Assembly: GCF_050433445.1 (NCBI RefSeq)
Contig: NZ_JBNPXF010000022.1
Coordinates: forward strand, 1-56,612
Direction of reading: 5' to 3'
DNA from: Kroppenstedtia sanguinis
GTDB lineage: Bacteria; Bacillota; Bacilli; Thermoactinomycetales; DSM-45169
Length of the DNA stretch: 56,612 nt
Positions 41,501 through 50,615 of the stretch are shown in pieces. Position numbers and translations under genes: made by a program. Position 1 is the first letter of the stretch. Each line of letters begins with the position of its first letter. A model generated the notes under the pieces. It saw only the letters and a program-made list of their open reading frames with translations, did no database searches and was not told the DNA's origin.

Positions 41501-42478
41501 TTATGCCTGAACCAGGCGACGAACCCATCGATTCAGTTTGGCGGCATCATGTCGGACTACCTGCTGAAATTGCATCAGATCATCCGCAATCACCTGACAA
41601 CCGAATCTCTTTAAACGTTCCACATCCGCCCGCACCATCCCGGACCCTTCCTGGGCATAACGTTCTTGAATGGAAGCTGGTGGGATTTCCTTGTTTACAA
41701 TCACCACGTCAAAAAAACCTTCCCCTACATGGTCCTCAATGGCGGTCACGTGGTCGGCTGCTGTATAGTAATCCGTCTCTCCCGCCTGGGTCATGACATT
41801 ACAGATGTATATTTTTTTTGCATGGGACTTGCGGATGGCGTCTGCCATCCCTTTCACTAATAGATTGGGCAGGATGCTGGTGTATAAGCTACCTGGTCCG
41901 ATGATGATTCCATCTGCCGCCTCAATCGCTTGCAAGGCCTCTGGCAGCGGATGGGCCACTTTGGGTTTCAGAAAGACACGGTGGATCTTTCCACCCGCTT
42001 GGGGAATGCGGGATTCTCCCTCCACCACACTCCCGTCTTCCATGACCGCACACAGATTGACTTCTTCGCCTGTGGAGGGAAGAACCTGACCGCGGACAGC
42101 CAGCACCCCGCTCATATACTGAATGGCATGATTAAAATCTCCGGTGATATCTTTTAAGGCAGCGAGCATCAGATTTCCAAGGTTGTGTCCGGCCAAACCA
42201 TTTCCATTCTGAAAACGGTATTGCAACACCTCTTCCAGCAAAGGCTCTGCATCTGCCAAAGCCACCATCACATTGCGTATATCCCCAGGTGGAGGCATCT
42301 GCAGATCATTCCGGATCCGGCCGGAGCTGCCGCCATCATCAGCGACGGTGACAATGGCTGTGATCTCCATAGGAAGTTCCTTCAACCCACGCAACATCAC
42401 GGACAGGCCGGTTCCTCCTCCTACCACCACGATACGCCGTTTTCGATGGCAGGCTTCTTTTGTCTTCATGGTGGACAC
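41501..42478 (-). CDS. yvcK: Gluconeogenesis factor YvcK-family protein
   Basis: This 325-residue CofD-like protein has the N-terminal glycine-rich RRIVVVGGGTGLSVMLRGLK and a second loop, DDGGSSGRIRNDLQMPPPGD. Family members bind UDP-sugars and are needed for cell shape and growth on gluconeogenic carbon sources. It lies between rapZ and whiA, the standard order. Confidence 0.95.
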   Translation of the reverse strand: MSTMKTKEACHRKRRIVVVGGGTGLSVMLRGLKELPMEITAIVTVADDGGSSGRIRNDLQMPPPGDIRNVMVALADAEPLLEEVLQYRFQNGNGLAGHNLGNLMLAALKDITGDFNHAIQYMSGVLAVRGQVLPSTGEEVNLCAVMEDGSVVEGESRIPQAGGKIHRVFLKPKVAHPLPEALQAIEAADGIIIGPGSLYTSILPNLLVKGMADAIRKSHAKKIYICNVMTQAGETDYYTAADHVTAIEDHVGEGFFDVVIVNKEIPPASIQERYAQEGSGMVRADVERLKRFGCQVIADDLMQFQQVVRHDAAKLNRWVRRLVQA

Positions 42479-42491
42479 CTCTTATTCTCTG

Positions 42492-43373
42492 TCAACCGCT
42501 CTTCTCGATGTCCCGGTGTGTTGCTCGAGTCTGTTCATGATCCTGAAAATAACGGTTCAAGTATTCGGCGATGGAGACCGACCGGTGCTTACCACCAGTA
42601 CAACCGATCCCCACCACCAAACTGGTCTTTCCTTCCCGTTGGTAATGCGGGAGAAGAAAGGAGAGCATATCCACCAACTTTTCGAGGAACTTCCGTGTCT
42701 CCTCCCACTTCATCACGTAGTCGTTCACATCCGCATCCAACCCGGTATTGGGTTTGAGGGACTCCACGTAATGGGGATTGGGAAGAAAACGGACGTCAAA
42801 CACCAGATCGGCATCGATGGGAATACCATACTTAAACCCAAAACTTTGAAAGGTGATGGCCAAACGGTCTTGATCCCTCCGGGCAAAGCGGGAGCTGATC
42901 TTCTCTTTCAGTTGGGCCGGTTTCAAATGGCTGGTGTCGATAATCTGATGGGCTCGTCCTTTAATCTCCTCCAGCAGATTGCGCTCCAGACGAATCCCGT
43001 CCATGGGACTTCCCTCTGGAGCCAGGGGATGGCGACGACGGGTCTCTTTGTACCGGCGGACCAACACTTGATCCGCCGCATCCAAAAAGAGAATCTGGTA
43101 ATGGATATTGTGATGTTTTTCCAAGGTGTCAAGGGATTCAAACAGCGTAGGAAAAAACTCCCTTCCCCGCAGATCCGTCACCAAGGCCGCTTTTCTTAGT
43201 TTCCCGCCGGACTGCTCCAATAACTCAGCCAGCTTGGATAGTAAAACAGGCGGCAGGTTATCGATGCAAAAATAGCCGAGATCCTCTAGGCTCTGCATTG
43301 CGACGGATTTGCCCGCACCCGACATCCCGGTGATCACCACCAGCTGAATCTCTTGGTCCGTTTCAGCAACCAT
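42492..43373 (-). CDS. rapZ: RNase adapter RapZ-family nucleotide-binding protein
   Basis: This 293-residue P-loop protein has a Walker A motif, VVITGMSGAGKSVAMQ, the conserved LEDLGYFCIDNLPP and a C-terminal GIGCTGGKHRSV. The E. coli homologue senses glucosamine-6-phosphate and directs RNase E; the Bacillota protein (YvcJ) affects competence and RNA metabolism. It lies 13 bases upstream of yvcK. Confidence 0.95.
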   Translation of the reverse strand: MVAETDQEIQLVVITGMSGAGKSVAMQSLEDLGYFCIDNLPPVLLSKLAELLEQSGGKLRKAALVTDLRGREFFPTLFESLDTLEKHHNIHYQILFLDAADQVLVRRYKETRRRHPLAPEGSPMDGIRLERNLLEEIKGRAHQIIDTSHLKPAQLKEKISSRFARRDQDRLAITFQSFGFKYGIPIDADLVFDVRFLPNPHYVESLKPNTGLDADVNDYVMKWEETRKFLEKLVDMLSFLLPHYQREGKTSLVVGIGCTGGKHRSVSIAEYLNRYFQDHEQTRATHRDIEKSG

Positions 43374-43408
43374 ACCCCGTCACCTGCTTTCATTCATTAT
43401 ATGATATT

Positions 43409-44368
43409 TTAACCCATCATGGTTCCTTTTGCAGTTAAACCTGCCGCACCAATCATCCCTGCGTCATTACCCAGTTGGGCCGGAAGGATCTGAACCCCTC
43501 GGGCCGAATCGGGTAAGGTATGGCGGTGATAAGCTCGGCGCAGAGGAGCAAAAAGAGTCTCTCCCGCACCCGATACCCCACCGCCGATCACAAAGGCGGC
43601 GGGATGGTTGATCAAGGTCAAGATGGCCATCACTCGGGCCAAAGCATCGACAGCGGTGTCGATCACTTCCAGGGCGACGGAATCCCCCTTCTCTGCTGCA
43701 TTCACGATTTCCCGGGTGGTGAGGGTCCCTGTCTTCACACTGGATTTCAAAGAAGTGTTGCGCCCGGCTTCCACGGCTACTGTCACGAGTCGAACCAGGC
43801 CTGTGGCTGAGGAAATGGTCTCCAGACACCCCCGTTGCCCGCAACCGCAAGGGACCCCCTCCGGCTCCACCGGAATATGACCGATCTCCCCCGCCAGTCC
43901 AGCACCATGAATCAAACGATTGCCGGCGATCACACCCCCGCCGACTCCCGTTCCCAGAGTGATCAGAATCATATCGGTCAGTCCGGCACCCGCTCCGCTC
44001 CAGGCTTCTCCTAGGGCTGCCACATTAGCGTCATTGTCGAGAACGACAGGGATTCCGAGCAAATCTTGCAACTGATCCCGGATCGGCACATCCTCCCAGG
44101 GAATATTGGTGAGACGGAGAATCTTCCCCTGGGCCAGATCCAAAAAGCCAGGTGCTCCCAGTCCAAGTCCTTTTACATCCTTCCAGGGAATCCCCGCCGA
44201 CTCCACTAACTGACGGGCTCCCGCCGCCATTCGCTCCACACCGGCTTGGGCCCCCTCCCCAGGACATGTGGGCATCTCCACCTTGTGCAGGAGATGCCCT
44301 GTCTCATCAGTGACCCCTAATTTGATCGAGGTTCCTCCTAGGTCGATTCCGATGAAGTTTCCCCCCAT
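43409..44368 (-). CDS. glcK: ROK-family glucokinase
   Basis: This 319-residue sugar kinase begins GGNFIGIDLGGTSIKLGVTD, the phosphate-binding loop. The catalytic Asp is in VVLDNDANVAALGEAW, and the ROK zinc motif GCGQRGCLETISS (with the preceding EIGHIPVEP His) is intact. It phosphorylates glucose and perhaps related hexoses. ATG 44368 follows GGGGGG; longer upstream frames have no ribosome site. Confidence 0.92.
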   Translation of the reverse strand: MGGNFIGIDLGGTSIKLGVTDETGHLLHKVEMPTCPGEGAQAGVERMAAGARQLVESAGIPWKDVKGLGLGAPGFLDLAQGKILRLTNIPWEDVPIRDQLQDLLGIPVVLDNDANVAALGEAWSGAGAGLTDMILITLGTGVGGGVIAGNRLIHGAGLAGEIGHIPVEPEGVPCGCGQRGCLETISSATGLVRLVTVAVEAGRNTSLKSSVKTGTLTTREIVNAAEKGDSVALEVIDTAVDALARVMAILTLINHPAAFVIGGGVSGAGETLFAPLRRAYHRHTLPDSARGVQILPAQLGNDAGMIGAAGLTAKGTMMG

Positions 44369-44423
44369 GGTTTCCGTTCCCCCCCAAAACTTGCTATGAA
44401 TATACTTGATTGTATCCATCGGG

Positions 44424-44888
44424 TCAAGCCAGGCCACCATGCAGATGATGACGGAGCACTTCTTCCTCTCGGTTATATACCCATCGGCCAATCGATAGCG
44501 GTCCGCCATCCAGCACATCGGACAGAATTTTCCGATCTATTTCCGATGTGGGAAGACCCCTCACCTGATCCAAGGGATGCCAGCAGAGTTCTCCCTCCGG
44601 AGAGTGGGGAAGAAGCTCTCCACCATATCCTTCCGCCCGAAAGGTGAACATCATCCACTCTTTCTCCAGCTTTCCCCTCTCTTCCAGACACATGGTAAAC
44701 ACACCACAGAGTGAAGGATCTCTCAGCATCAAGCCCGTTTCTTCCTCGTACTCTCGGCAGACCGCTTCCAGCACGGTTTCTTCGGGTTCCATCTTTCCGC
44801 CTGGTGCCACCCACCAGCCACGACGGGGTTTTTTCAATAGCAACACCTGACCTTCTGAGATCAGAATGCAATTTGCAATCCGTTGCAT
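44424..44888 (-). CDS. NUDIX hydrolase
   Basis: This 154-residue protein has the complete Nudix box G-x5-E-x7-REUxEExGU: GKMEPEETVLEAVCREYEEE. Preceding WWVAPGG and a MutT-like sheet suggest 8-oxo-dGTP-type or general nucleotide diphosphatase activity. The substrate is not certain. I start at ATG 44888, after GAGGTG. It lies upstream of glcK and shares its strand, separated by about 55 bases. Confidence 0.85.
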   Translation of the reverse strand: MQRIANCILISEGQVLLLKKPRRGWWVAPGGKMEPEETVLEAVCREYEEETGLMLRDPSLCGVFTMCLEERGKLEKEWMMFTFRAEGYGGELLPHSPEGELCWHPLDQVRGLPTSEIDRKILSDVLDGGPLSIGRWVYNREEEVLRHHLHGGLA

Positions 44889-44931
44889 GGGCTTCACCTC
44901 TGAAATGTGAATCTGTACACAGTTCAGACAC

Positions 44932-44957
44932 AAAAAAAGCGGGTTTTTTCAACCCGC
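44932..44957 (-). terminator. Terminator of the CBS-domain gene
   Basis: GCGGGTT at 44939-44945 pairs with AACCCGC at 44951-44957. On the minus strand seven T residues follow (44932-44938). It separates the CBS gene from the NUDIX-glcK unit. Confidence 0.85.
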
Positions 44958-45045
44958 GTAGTGTGTTCTGTGAGAATGTTGATCGGGGCCACTCCCTTAT
45001 TATACAGGAGGTCTCCCCTGATAACCAACAGATCTTGGAGCCGGA

Positions 45046-45525
45046 TCATACTTTTTGGGTTCCTTCTTGTCCTTCCCACACGCTTTTGAAGAATTCCTGC
45101 TGAAAAAACTCTGTCACTTTCTCCATCAGTACTCTGCGCGTCAAGATTCCGATGAAACGATTGTCTAGATCGATCACGGGAATGTAAGGGCGGTCCAACA
45201 ACACATCAAAGGCAAAAGAAAAAATGGAGTTGGACAAAATGCCCGAATGGTTTTGATCCATCGCATCCCGAACATTGATATTGGCCAGACGATCCAAGTG
45301 AAAATGGCTTCGATTCAACATCAAGTCGAGAATGTCCGTTTTGCTGATGACCCCTTCCACCTTCCTGTCATCATCGATCACAGGAACGGAGGCATATCCT
45401 TTCCGGGTCAAAACCAACAGGGCCCTCTCCAATGTCCAATCCGGGTGAACCGTCACTACTTTTTCCCGGGGGACAATCAAAGGAGAGATCTCACGATCAA
45501 AGAGACTGAGTTGCTCTTTTTCCAT
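45046..45525 (-). CDS. CBS-domain protein, CbpB/DarB-like
   Basis: This 159-residue protein consists of two CBS domains. The segment LERALLVLTRKGYASVPVID and the end FIGILTRRVLMEKV follow the Bacillus CbpB (DarB, YkuL) pattern. CbpB binds cyclic di-AMP and regulates the (p)ppGpp synthetase Rel and pyruvate carboxylase in Bacillus. ATG 45525 follows GGGAGGAG. A purine-rich GAGGTGA-like repeat lies immediately upstream. The c-di-AMP role is by analogy. Confidence 0.8.
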   Translation of the reverse strand: MEKEQLSLFDREISPLIVPREKVVTVHPDWTLERALLVLTRKGYASVPVIDDDRKVEGVISKTDILDLMLNRSHFHLDRLANINVRDAMDQNHSGILSNSIFSFAFDVLLDRPYIPVIDLDNRFIGILTRRVLMEKVTEFFQQEFFKSVWEGQEGTQKV

Positions 45526-45682
45526 CGCAAACTCCTCCCGATCAGAGGTGAAAGATGAGAGGTGAGACGTGAGAACCAGGATCCCGCCAACAGTCGATGA
45601 CCCCTTCCAGCCTTTTTCAAACCGAAAGGATCCCGGGAAGGAATGGTCAAAAGCCCCTGCCCGGGACATGGGGAAGTGAAAT

Positions 45683-47416
45683 TCAAGTGCGAGGTTCATC
45701 CCCTTCGTTTGCACGGCATACTTGCTCCAGGAAACGAACATTCCGCCCCACAGTGGAAGAAGAAACCGCATGCCGTTTGGCGACAGACTCCTGGGTGAGG
45801 GAGCTTCCATGCAGTCGGGCCACGATATATTCCAATGCCGCAGCCCAGCCTTCCACCTTGCGGATCTCAGGGAAATCAGCGCGATGTTCACGGAGAAATT
45901 CAGACCAGATCAGCTGTGCATCATTTAAATGGGCCGTATCATACCGCCCTTTCATCCCTTCCAGACAACAGTGGAGAACCTGCTCCCACGTCTTCAGCCA
46001 CCCTGGGAGCTCCTGAGCCAGTTCGTGGGAGTGGATGGTCATCTCTCGACTCTCCAGAACCACTCGGTAGGGTTGGGCCGCACCGATTTTTTTCAATACA
46101 TAGAGAGCCAGCCGCTTCAGGTCATCCTCTTCTTCCCGTTTCATCAAAAAATTTCGGAGAACCTGCTCCACTTCTTTGTCACCCAACCACTCAAAAACTT
46201 GAAGCACCTGCAATTTGGTCTCTTTATCCCCGTAATTTAACGCCCAGAAAAAGGAGGAACGTATCAACGGGTTTTGCCGGATCTGTTCCGGAATGGTACT
46301 CCGTTCCCGGTCCAGTTGCATCAGTTGCTCTTCAAAGGGCAACTGGTAGTGATAACTGACCGGGGGCACCTGTTCCGGCGGCAGGTGTTCCCGTTGTTCC
46401 AATTGATTGAGATAGAAAACGGGGACCTTCGAGTCCGGATCCAGTTCCTGGGCCAGACGCCAATACTTGCGGGCCCGATCAAAGGATTTGCTGTTGAAAG
46501 CAGCGACTGCCGCATAGTGGTACAAACTGGCCTCGGGACGCTCTTCCCGCTTGATGAGTCGAAGGAACATGTCGAAAGCGGCTTCATGCTCCCCCAGAAT
46601 CCCCAAAGTGGTGGCCAATTTATACATATGTTCCGGGTAAAAAGGAATCCACTTTTTCAGCAGTCCGACCAACCGGTTCCGACTCTCCCACTCCCTCAGA
46701 TGTTGGGTAAACACGGCTAGATTACAGAGAGCATGCAAGTTTCCAGGATCGGAGGCCAATACACGCTCAATGGTCTCCATCGCCTGATCGACGTCACCGG
46801 TGTAATAATAGGCTAGTGAGAGATTGTTCATCACTGCGTGGAAATCAGAGTGTTCCTCCAACAATTCCTCCAGGATCTCCATCGCCTGCAAGAACCGGCC
46901 TGACTCCAGGCATTCTCTCGCCTCATCATGCTTGCTCATCCAATTTTGCCTAGGTCTCACTTGGGGTTGACGGGGTTGGCGAGGTGAACGGCCCAGTTCA
47001 TAGGCCAACATCTCCAACATCTCCTCCGCCTCCGCCGCGAACTCCCCGTTCCGCTCTTCCTCCAGATAGTGGATCAAGTACTCTTCGGCCAGTTCAAACT
47101 CATCCATGTTGGCCGCATTGTTCGCCATATAAAACCAACACTCGGACAAATCCGGATCCACTTCGGTCAATACTTTCTCCAATACCTTGTTCGACTCTTC
47201 AAAACAGCCCATCTCGGACAGTATTCCCGCCAGATTACACTGATTGACCGGATTGTCCGGTTCTTTTTCAACTGCCAGCCGAAAGTATTTCAATGCCTTA
47301 TCATAACGGTGGCGATCCAGAGAACGAACAGCCCGTTCAAAGAAAAATCCCGCATCCAACCGTAACCGGACCACCTTGTGTTCTTTGGAGCATGCATCGG
47401 CATGTTGTTTTTTCAT
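45683..47416 (-). CDS. TPR-repeat protein with C-terminal helix-turn-helix
   Basis: This 577-residue soluble protein has tetratricopeptide repeats from about residue 20 to 350 (for example YDKALKYFRLAVEKEPDNPV and GDVDQAMETIERVLASDPGN). A second helical region follows, and near the C-terminus an HTH-like segment (LTQESVAKRHAVSSSTVGRN). That combination suggests a DNA-binding or RNA-binding protein whose partners bind the TPR surface. No specific function is known to me. ATG 47416 follows GGGGAG. It precedes the CBS gene by about 160 bases. Confidence 0.75.
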   Translation of the reverse strand: MKKQHADACSKEHKVVRLRLDAGFFFERAVRSLDRHRYDKALKYFRLAVEKEPDNPVNQCNLAGILSEMGCFEESNKVLEKVLTEVDPDLSECWFYMANNAANMDEFELAEEYLIHYLEEERNGEFAAEAEEMLEMLAYELGRSPRQPRQPQVRPRQNWMSKHDEARECLESGRFLQAMEILEELLEEHSDFHAVMNNLSLAYYYTGDVDQAMETIERVLASDPGNLHALCNLAVFTQHLREWESRNRLVGLLKKWIPFYPEHMYKLATTLGILGEHEAAFDMFLRLIKREERPEASLYHYAAVAAFNSKSFDRARKYWRLAQELDPDSKVPVFYLNQLEQREHLPPEQVPPVSYHYQLPFEEQLMQLDRERSTIPEQIRQNPLIRSSFFWALNYGDKETKLQVLQVFEWLGDKEVEQVLRNFLMKREEEDDLKRLALYVLKKIGAAQPYRVVLESREMTIHSHELAQELPGWLKTWEQVLHCCLEGMKGRYDTAHLNDAQLIWSEFLREHRADFPEIRKVEGWAAALEYIVARLHGSSLTQESVAKRHAVSSSTVGRNVRFLEQVCRANEGDEPRT

Positions 47417-47806
47417 CGCTACTCCCCACCCATCACACAGGGTCATGAGGTTTTGTTGAGTACATGTCGGCAAAAGTATATCATATTCGAAGTGATTTTA
47501 CATACCTGATCCAACCGGTGCCGATGGACACCAGTTTCGCTCCCACTGGCACCTACACACGGGATCGATGGCACTCCCATCCGGTCTCACTGGAGACAGG
47601 AATATTCCGACACCTCAAGCAATCACACTCTCGAGATGGGAGGTTCCCCATTTTATTGTAGAGACAATTTCATCCCTCCGTCAACTGGCATCTCTTTTCC
47701 TGCGAAGCACAGCAATACACCCCTCTCCCAGCTGGAAAAGGGGCGCGCCCCATTCATCTTCGGTCTCTCCTGGCCCACATCAGGAAAAGCGTTGTGATTT
47801 AGGAAC
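47417..47806. other. Spacer between the TPR gene and hisIE
   Basis: This stretch holds no reading frame with a ribosome site. An inverted pair around GTGCCGATGG.../...GGCACC lies near 47519-47552, and GGGGCGCGCCCC at 47741-47752 is a perfect 12-bp palindrome. Short, GC-rich inverted sequences of this kind may come from decayed repeats. Confidence 0.4.
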
Positions 47807-47866
47807 GGGGTTTCACATTTGGGTACCCAAGTTCTGACGAACCAAAGACGCTCCATGTGAAACCCC
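47807..47866. repeat. Dispersed hairpin repeat, copy 2
   Basis: GGGGTTTCACAT at 47807-47818 pairs perfectly with ATGTGAAACCCC at 47855-47866. The loop shares AAGTTCTGACGA and CGCTCC with the copy at 24561-24626. It starts seven bases past the hisIE stop. Confidence 0.7.
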
Positions 47867-47872
47867 CTCCTC

Positions 47873-48502
47873 CTAATGGGCACCCTGTCGACCTTGCAAC
47901 TCCGAGAGAACCCGGTCCAAGGGAAGATGCTGTTGTCTGAACAGGACCATCAGATGAAAGAGGAGATCCGAGGCTTCCCAGGCCAATTCCTGATGGGACT
48001 CATTTTTGGCCGCAATAATCACCTCTGCCGCCTCTTCCCCCACTTTCTTCAAAATCTTGTCCACTCCTTCATCGAACAGATACGATGTGTAAGAATTTTG
48101 GGGACGGCGGGAGTCCCTGTCTGCAATCACCCGCTCCAGGGTATTCAAGATTGCATAGCGGTCTGGGGAATCCACTTCGTCGGCTCCTTGAAAACAGGAA
48201 TACTCCCCACTGTGACAGGCCGGTCCCTGGGGCTGGACTCGGATGAGGAGGGCATCCTGGTCACAATCGGGTCGGATCTCCACCACCTGCTGGGTATGGC
48301 CGGAAGTGGCCCCTTTATGCCACAACTCTTGTCTCGAGCGACTCCAAAACCAAGTCTCCCCGGTTTCCAATGTTTTGGCGAGGGAGGTTTCATTCATATA
48401 AGCCAGGGTGAGTACCTCTTTGCTGATCGCATCCTGGATGATCGCCGGAATCAGCCCATCATCGTCAAAGTGGAGCTCGGTTGGATCCAGACGCTGTTTC
48501 AC
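47873..48502 (-). CDS. hisIE: Bifunctional PRA-cyclohydrolase/PRA-PH
   Basis: This 209-residue fusion carries out steps two and three of histidine biosynthesis. The HisI part (about 1-110) has the zinc ligands DCDQDALLIRVQPQGPACHSG and YSCF. The HisE part (about 115-205) has the pyrophosphohydrolase helix signature KVGEEAAEVIIAAKN. Last gene of the operon, it overlaps hisF by four bases. Confidence 0.97.
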   Translation of the reverse strand: MKQRLDPTELHFDDDGLIPAIIQDAISKEVLTLAYMNETSLAKTLETGETWFWSRSRQELWHKGATSGHTQQVVEIRPDCDQDALLIRVQPQGPACHSGEYSCFQGADEVDSPDRYAILNTLERVIADRDSRRPQNSYTSYLFDEGVDKILKKVGEEAAEVIIAAKNESHQELAWEASDLLFHLMVLFRQQHLPLDRVLSELQGRQGAH

Positions 48503-49257
48503 CGGACGTGCACCCCCTTCTCCTTGAGATACGCTTTGAGTTCCTGCAGGGGAACCTCTCCGTAGTGGAAGATGGAAGCCGCCAATGCCGCTGCCGCCCC
48601 GGTATGGGTGAAAACATCGTAAAAATGTTGCCGATCTCCAGCCCCTCCTGAGGCGATCACTGGGATCGGGATCGCTTCTGACACGAATTCAGTCAGTTCC
48701 AAGTCAAACCCACCTTTATGCCCGTCTCGGTCCATGCTGGTCAGCAGGATCTCCCCTGCTCCCCGTTCCGCTACCTCTCGGGCCCAGTCCACCACTCGTC
48801 TCTCTGTGGGTTTGCGGCCACCGTGGGTATAGACCCACCAGTCTTTCTTCTGCGGATCATAACAGGCGTCGATCGCGACAACGATACACTGACTTCCAAA
48901 CTGGCGGGCGCCCCGGTCGATCAGATCCGGTTTTTTGACAGCGGCGGTGTTGATAGAAATTTTGTCTGCCCCGGCCTGGAGCAGAGTGAGCATATCCGCA
49001 GTGGAATGAATCCCGCCTCCGACGGTAAAGGGGATATTCAACACCCCAGCGGCCTCCTGGACTACCTTCACCATCGTTTTTCGCCCTTCGACAGTGGCAG
49101 AAATATCGAGGAAGACCAGTTCATCGGCACCTGTCTGATCGTAAAGGGCTGCCAATTCCACCGGATCTCCGGCGTCTCGCATGTGAGCGAAGGAGATTCC
49201 CTTCACCACCCGTCCATCCTGGACATCCAGACAAGGGATCACCCGTTTCGTAATCAT
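48499..49257 (-). CDS. hisF: Imidazole glycerol phosphate synthase cyclase subunit
   Basis: This 252-residue TIM barrel couples ammonia from HisH to PRFAR, making imidazole glycerol phosphate and AICAR. Catalytic Asp residues are in VIPCLDVQDGRVVKG and SMDRDGHKGGFD; phosphate loops are TVGGGIHS and IASGGAGD. It overlaps hisA and hisIE by four bases each. Confidence 0.97.
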   Translation of the reverse strand: MITKRVIPCLDVQDGRVVKGISFAHMRDAGDPVELAALYDQTGADELVFLDISATVEGRKTMVKVVQEAAGVLNIPFTVGGGIHSTADMLTLLQAGADKISINTAAVKKPDLIDRGARQFGSQCIVVAIDACYDPQKKDWWVYTHGGRKPTERRVVDWAREVAERGAGEILLTSMDRDGHKGGFDLELTEFVSEAIPIPVIASGGAGDRQHFYDVFTHTGAAAALAASIFHYGEVPLQELKAYLKEKGVHVR

Positions 49258-49994
49258 CGGCCCCCCTCCGTTACCGCCAACAACCCGGCTTGCAGATCGA
49301 CATCCCCGGTATAGAGAGATTTCCCCAGGATAGATCCTTTCACACCTAGCGGTGCCAATCGTGCCAAGGCAGTCAGATGATCTAGATGACCCACCCCGCC
49401 GGAGGCGATCACCTCTTTTCCCGTTGCCTCTGCCAGAGCACGGACCCCAGCGATATTGGGGCCGGTCCGTGTCCCATCCCGGGAAATATCGGTGAAGATA
49501 AAGGTTTCCGCACCGTGATCCGCCATCTCACAGCCCAGGTCCTCCACCCGGTTTTCTGAGGTTTCCAGCCAACCATGGGTGGCCACCTTGCCCTCCCTGG
49601 CGTCCAAACTGAGGGCGAGCCGGTCTCCATAATGGCGAAGGGCTTCCTTGACAAGAAGGGGATCATCGATAGCTGCTGAACCGATCACCACCCGGGAAAC
49701 CCCCAAGGAGAGAAGCTTCTCCAATCGCTTCAGATCCCGGACGCCACCCCCGACCTGTACCGGGATGCTCACCCCATGGAGGATTTCTTGTACCGCCGAC
49801 AGATTGACAAGGTCTCCAGTTTTGGCCGCGTCCAAGTCCACCACATGCAACCAGCGGGCTCCCTCTTTTTCCCAACGGCAGGCGATCTGAACCGGATCCT
49901 CTCCATAGACTGTCTCCCGCGCAAAATCCCCCTGAACCAGGCGGACGCAACGTCCCCCTCTGAGGTCGATGGCCGGATACAACGTAAAACTCAT
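49254..49994 (-). CDS. hisA: ProFAR isomerase
   Basis: This 246-residue TIM barrel isomerises ProFAR to PRFAR. The N-terminal YPAIDLRGGRCVRLVQGDF has the catalytic Asp, the phosphate loops are QVGGGVRD and ASGGVGHLD, and the second acid lies in TDISRDGTRTGPN. It overlaps hisH by four bases at the start. Confidence 0.96.
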   Translation of the reverse strand: MSFTLYPAIDLRGGRCVRLVQGDFARETVYGEDPVQIACRWEKEGARWLHVVDLDAAKTGDLVNLSAVQEILHGVSIPVQVGGGVRDLKRLEKLLSLGVSRVVIGSAAIDDPLLVKEALRHYGDRLALSLDAREGKVATHGWLETSENRVEDLGCEMADHGAETFIFTDISRDGTRTGPNIAGVRALAEATGKEVIASGGVGHLDHLTALARLAPLGVKGSILGKSLYTGDVDLQAGLLAVTEGGR

Positions 49995-50614
49995 CCCACC
50001 GTCACCCTTTCTTCACAGAGAGCAACGAAGCGCTCCAATAGCCGGCGACCTGTCTCTCCGCTTTTTCCCGGATGAAACTGCATCCCGAAGAGGTTGTTTC
50101 TGCCCACGATAGCCGTGACGGGCCCGCCATAATTGGTCACAGCCAGAACATCCTCGGGATTGTCGGCGAGCACATGATAGGAGTGAGCAAAGTATACCCT
50201 TCCTTCTCCCACTCCCTGTAACAGCCGATGAGGCCCCTTGAAACGAAGTCCGTTCCAACCCATGTGAGGAATCTGCTGATCCTCTTTAAAGCGAACCGCA
50301 TGCCCGGCAAACAGATTGAGACCCTGATGGTACCCATGCTCCTCACTTCCGCTAAACAGCAACTGCATTCCCAGACAGATCCCGAGAAGGGGTGTCTCCC
50401 TTTTCAAGGCGACTTCCTTGATCACATCCACCCATCCCTGCTCTTTCAAAGCCTTCATCCCACTTCCAAAGGCTCCTATTCCTGGCAGAATCACTCCATC
50501 TGCCTGTTGAATCTCCTGTGGATCGGAGATAACTTGGACCGAACTTCCCATCGGGTCCAGGGCCCGGCTGAGACTGTATAGATTACCCATTCCGTAATCG
50601 ATGATGGCGATCAC
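49991..50614 (-). CDS. hisH: Imidazole glycerol phosphate synthase glutaminase subunit
   Basis: This 207-residue class I glutamine amidotransferase has its Cys in LLGICLGMQLLF, and the His-x-Glu partner pair is at MQFHPGKSGETG (His then Gly-Lys-Ser instead of the usual His-Pro-Glu, with His-Pro retained). The position normally filled by the catalytic Glu is Gly-Lys here, HPGKSG against the common HPEKSG. It overlaps hisA by four bases. Confidence 0.93.
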   Translation of the reverse strand: MIAIIDYGMGNLYSLSRALDPMGSSVQVISDPQEIQQADGVILPGIGAFGSGMKALKEQGWVDVIKEVALKRETPLLGICLGMQLLFSGSEEHGYHQGLNLFAGHAVRFKEDQQIPHMGWNGLRFKGPHRLLQGVGEGRVYFAHSYHVLADNPEDVLAVTNYGGPVTAIVGRNNLFGMQFHPGKSGETGRRLLERFVALCEERVTVG

Positions 50615-50615
50615 T

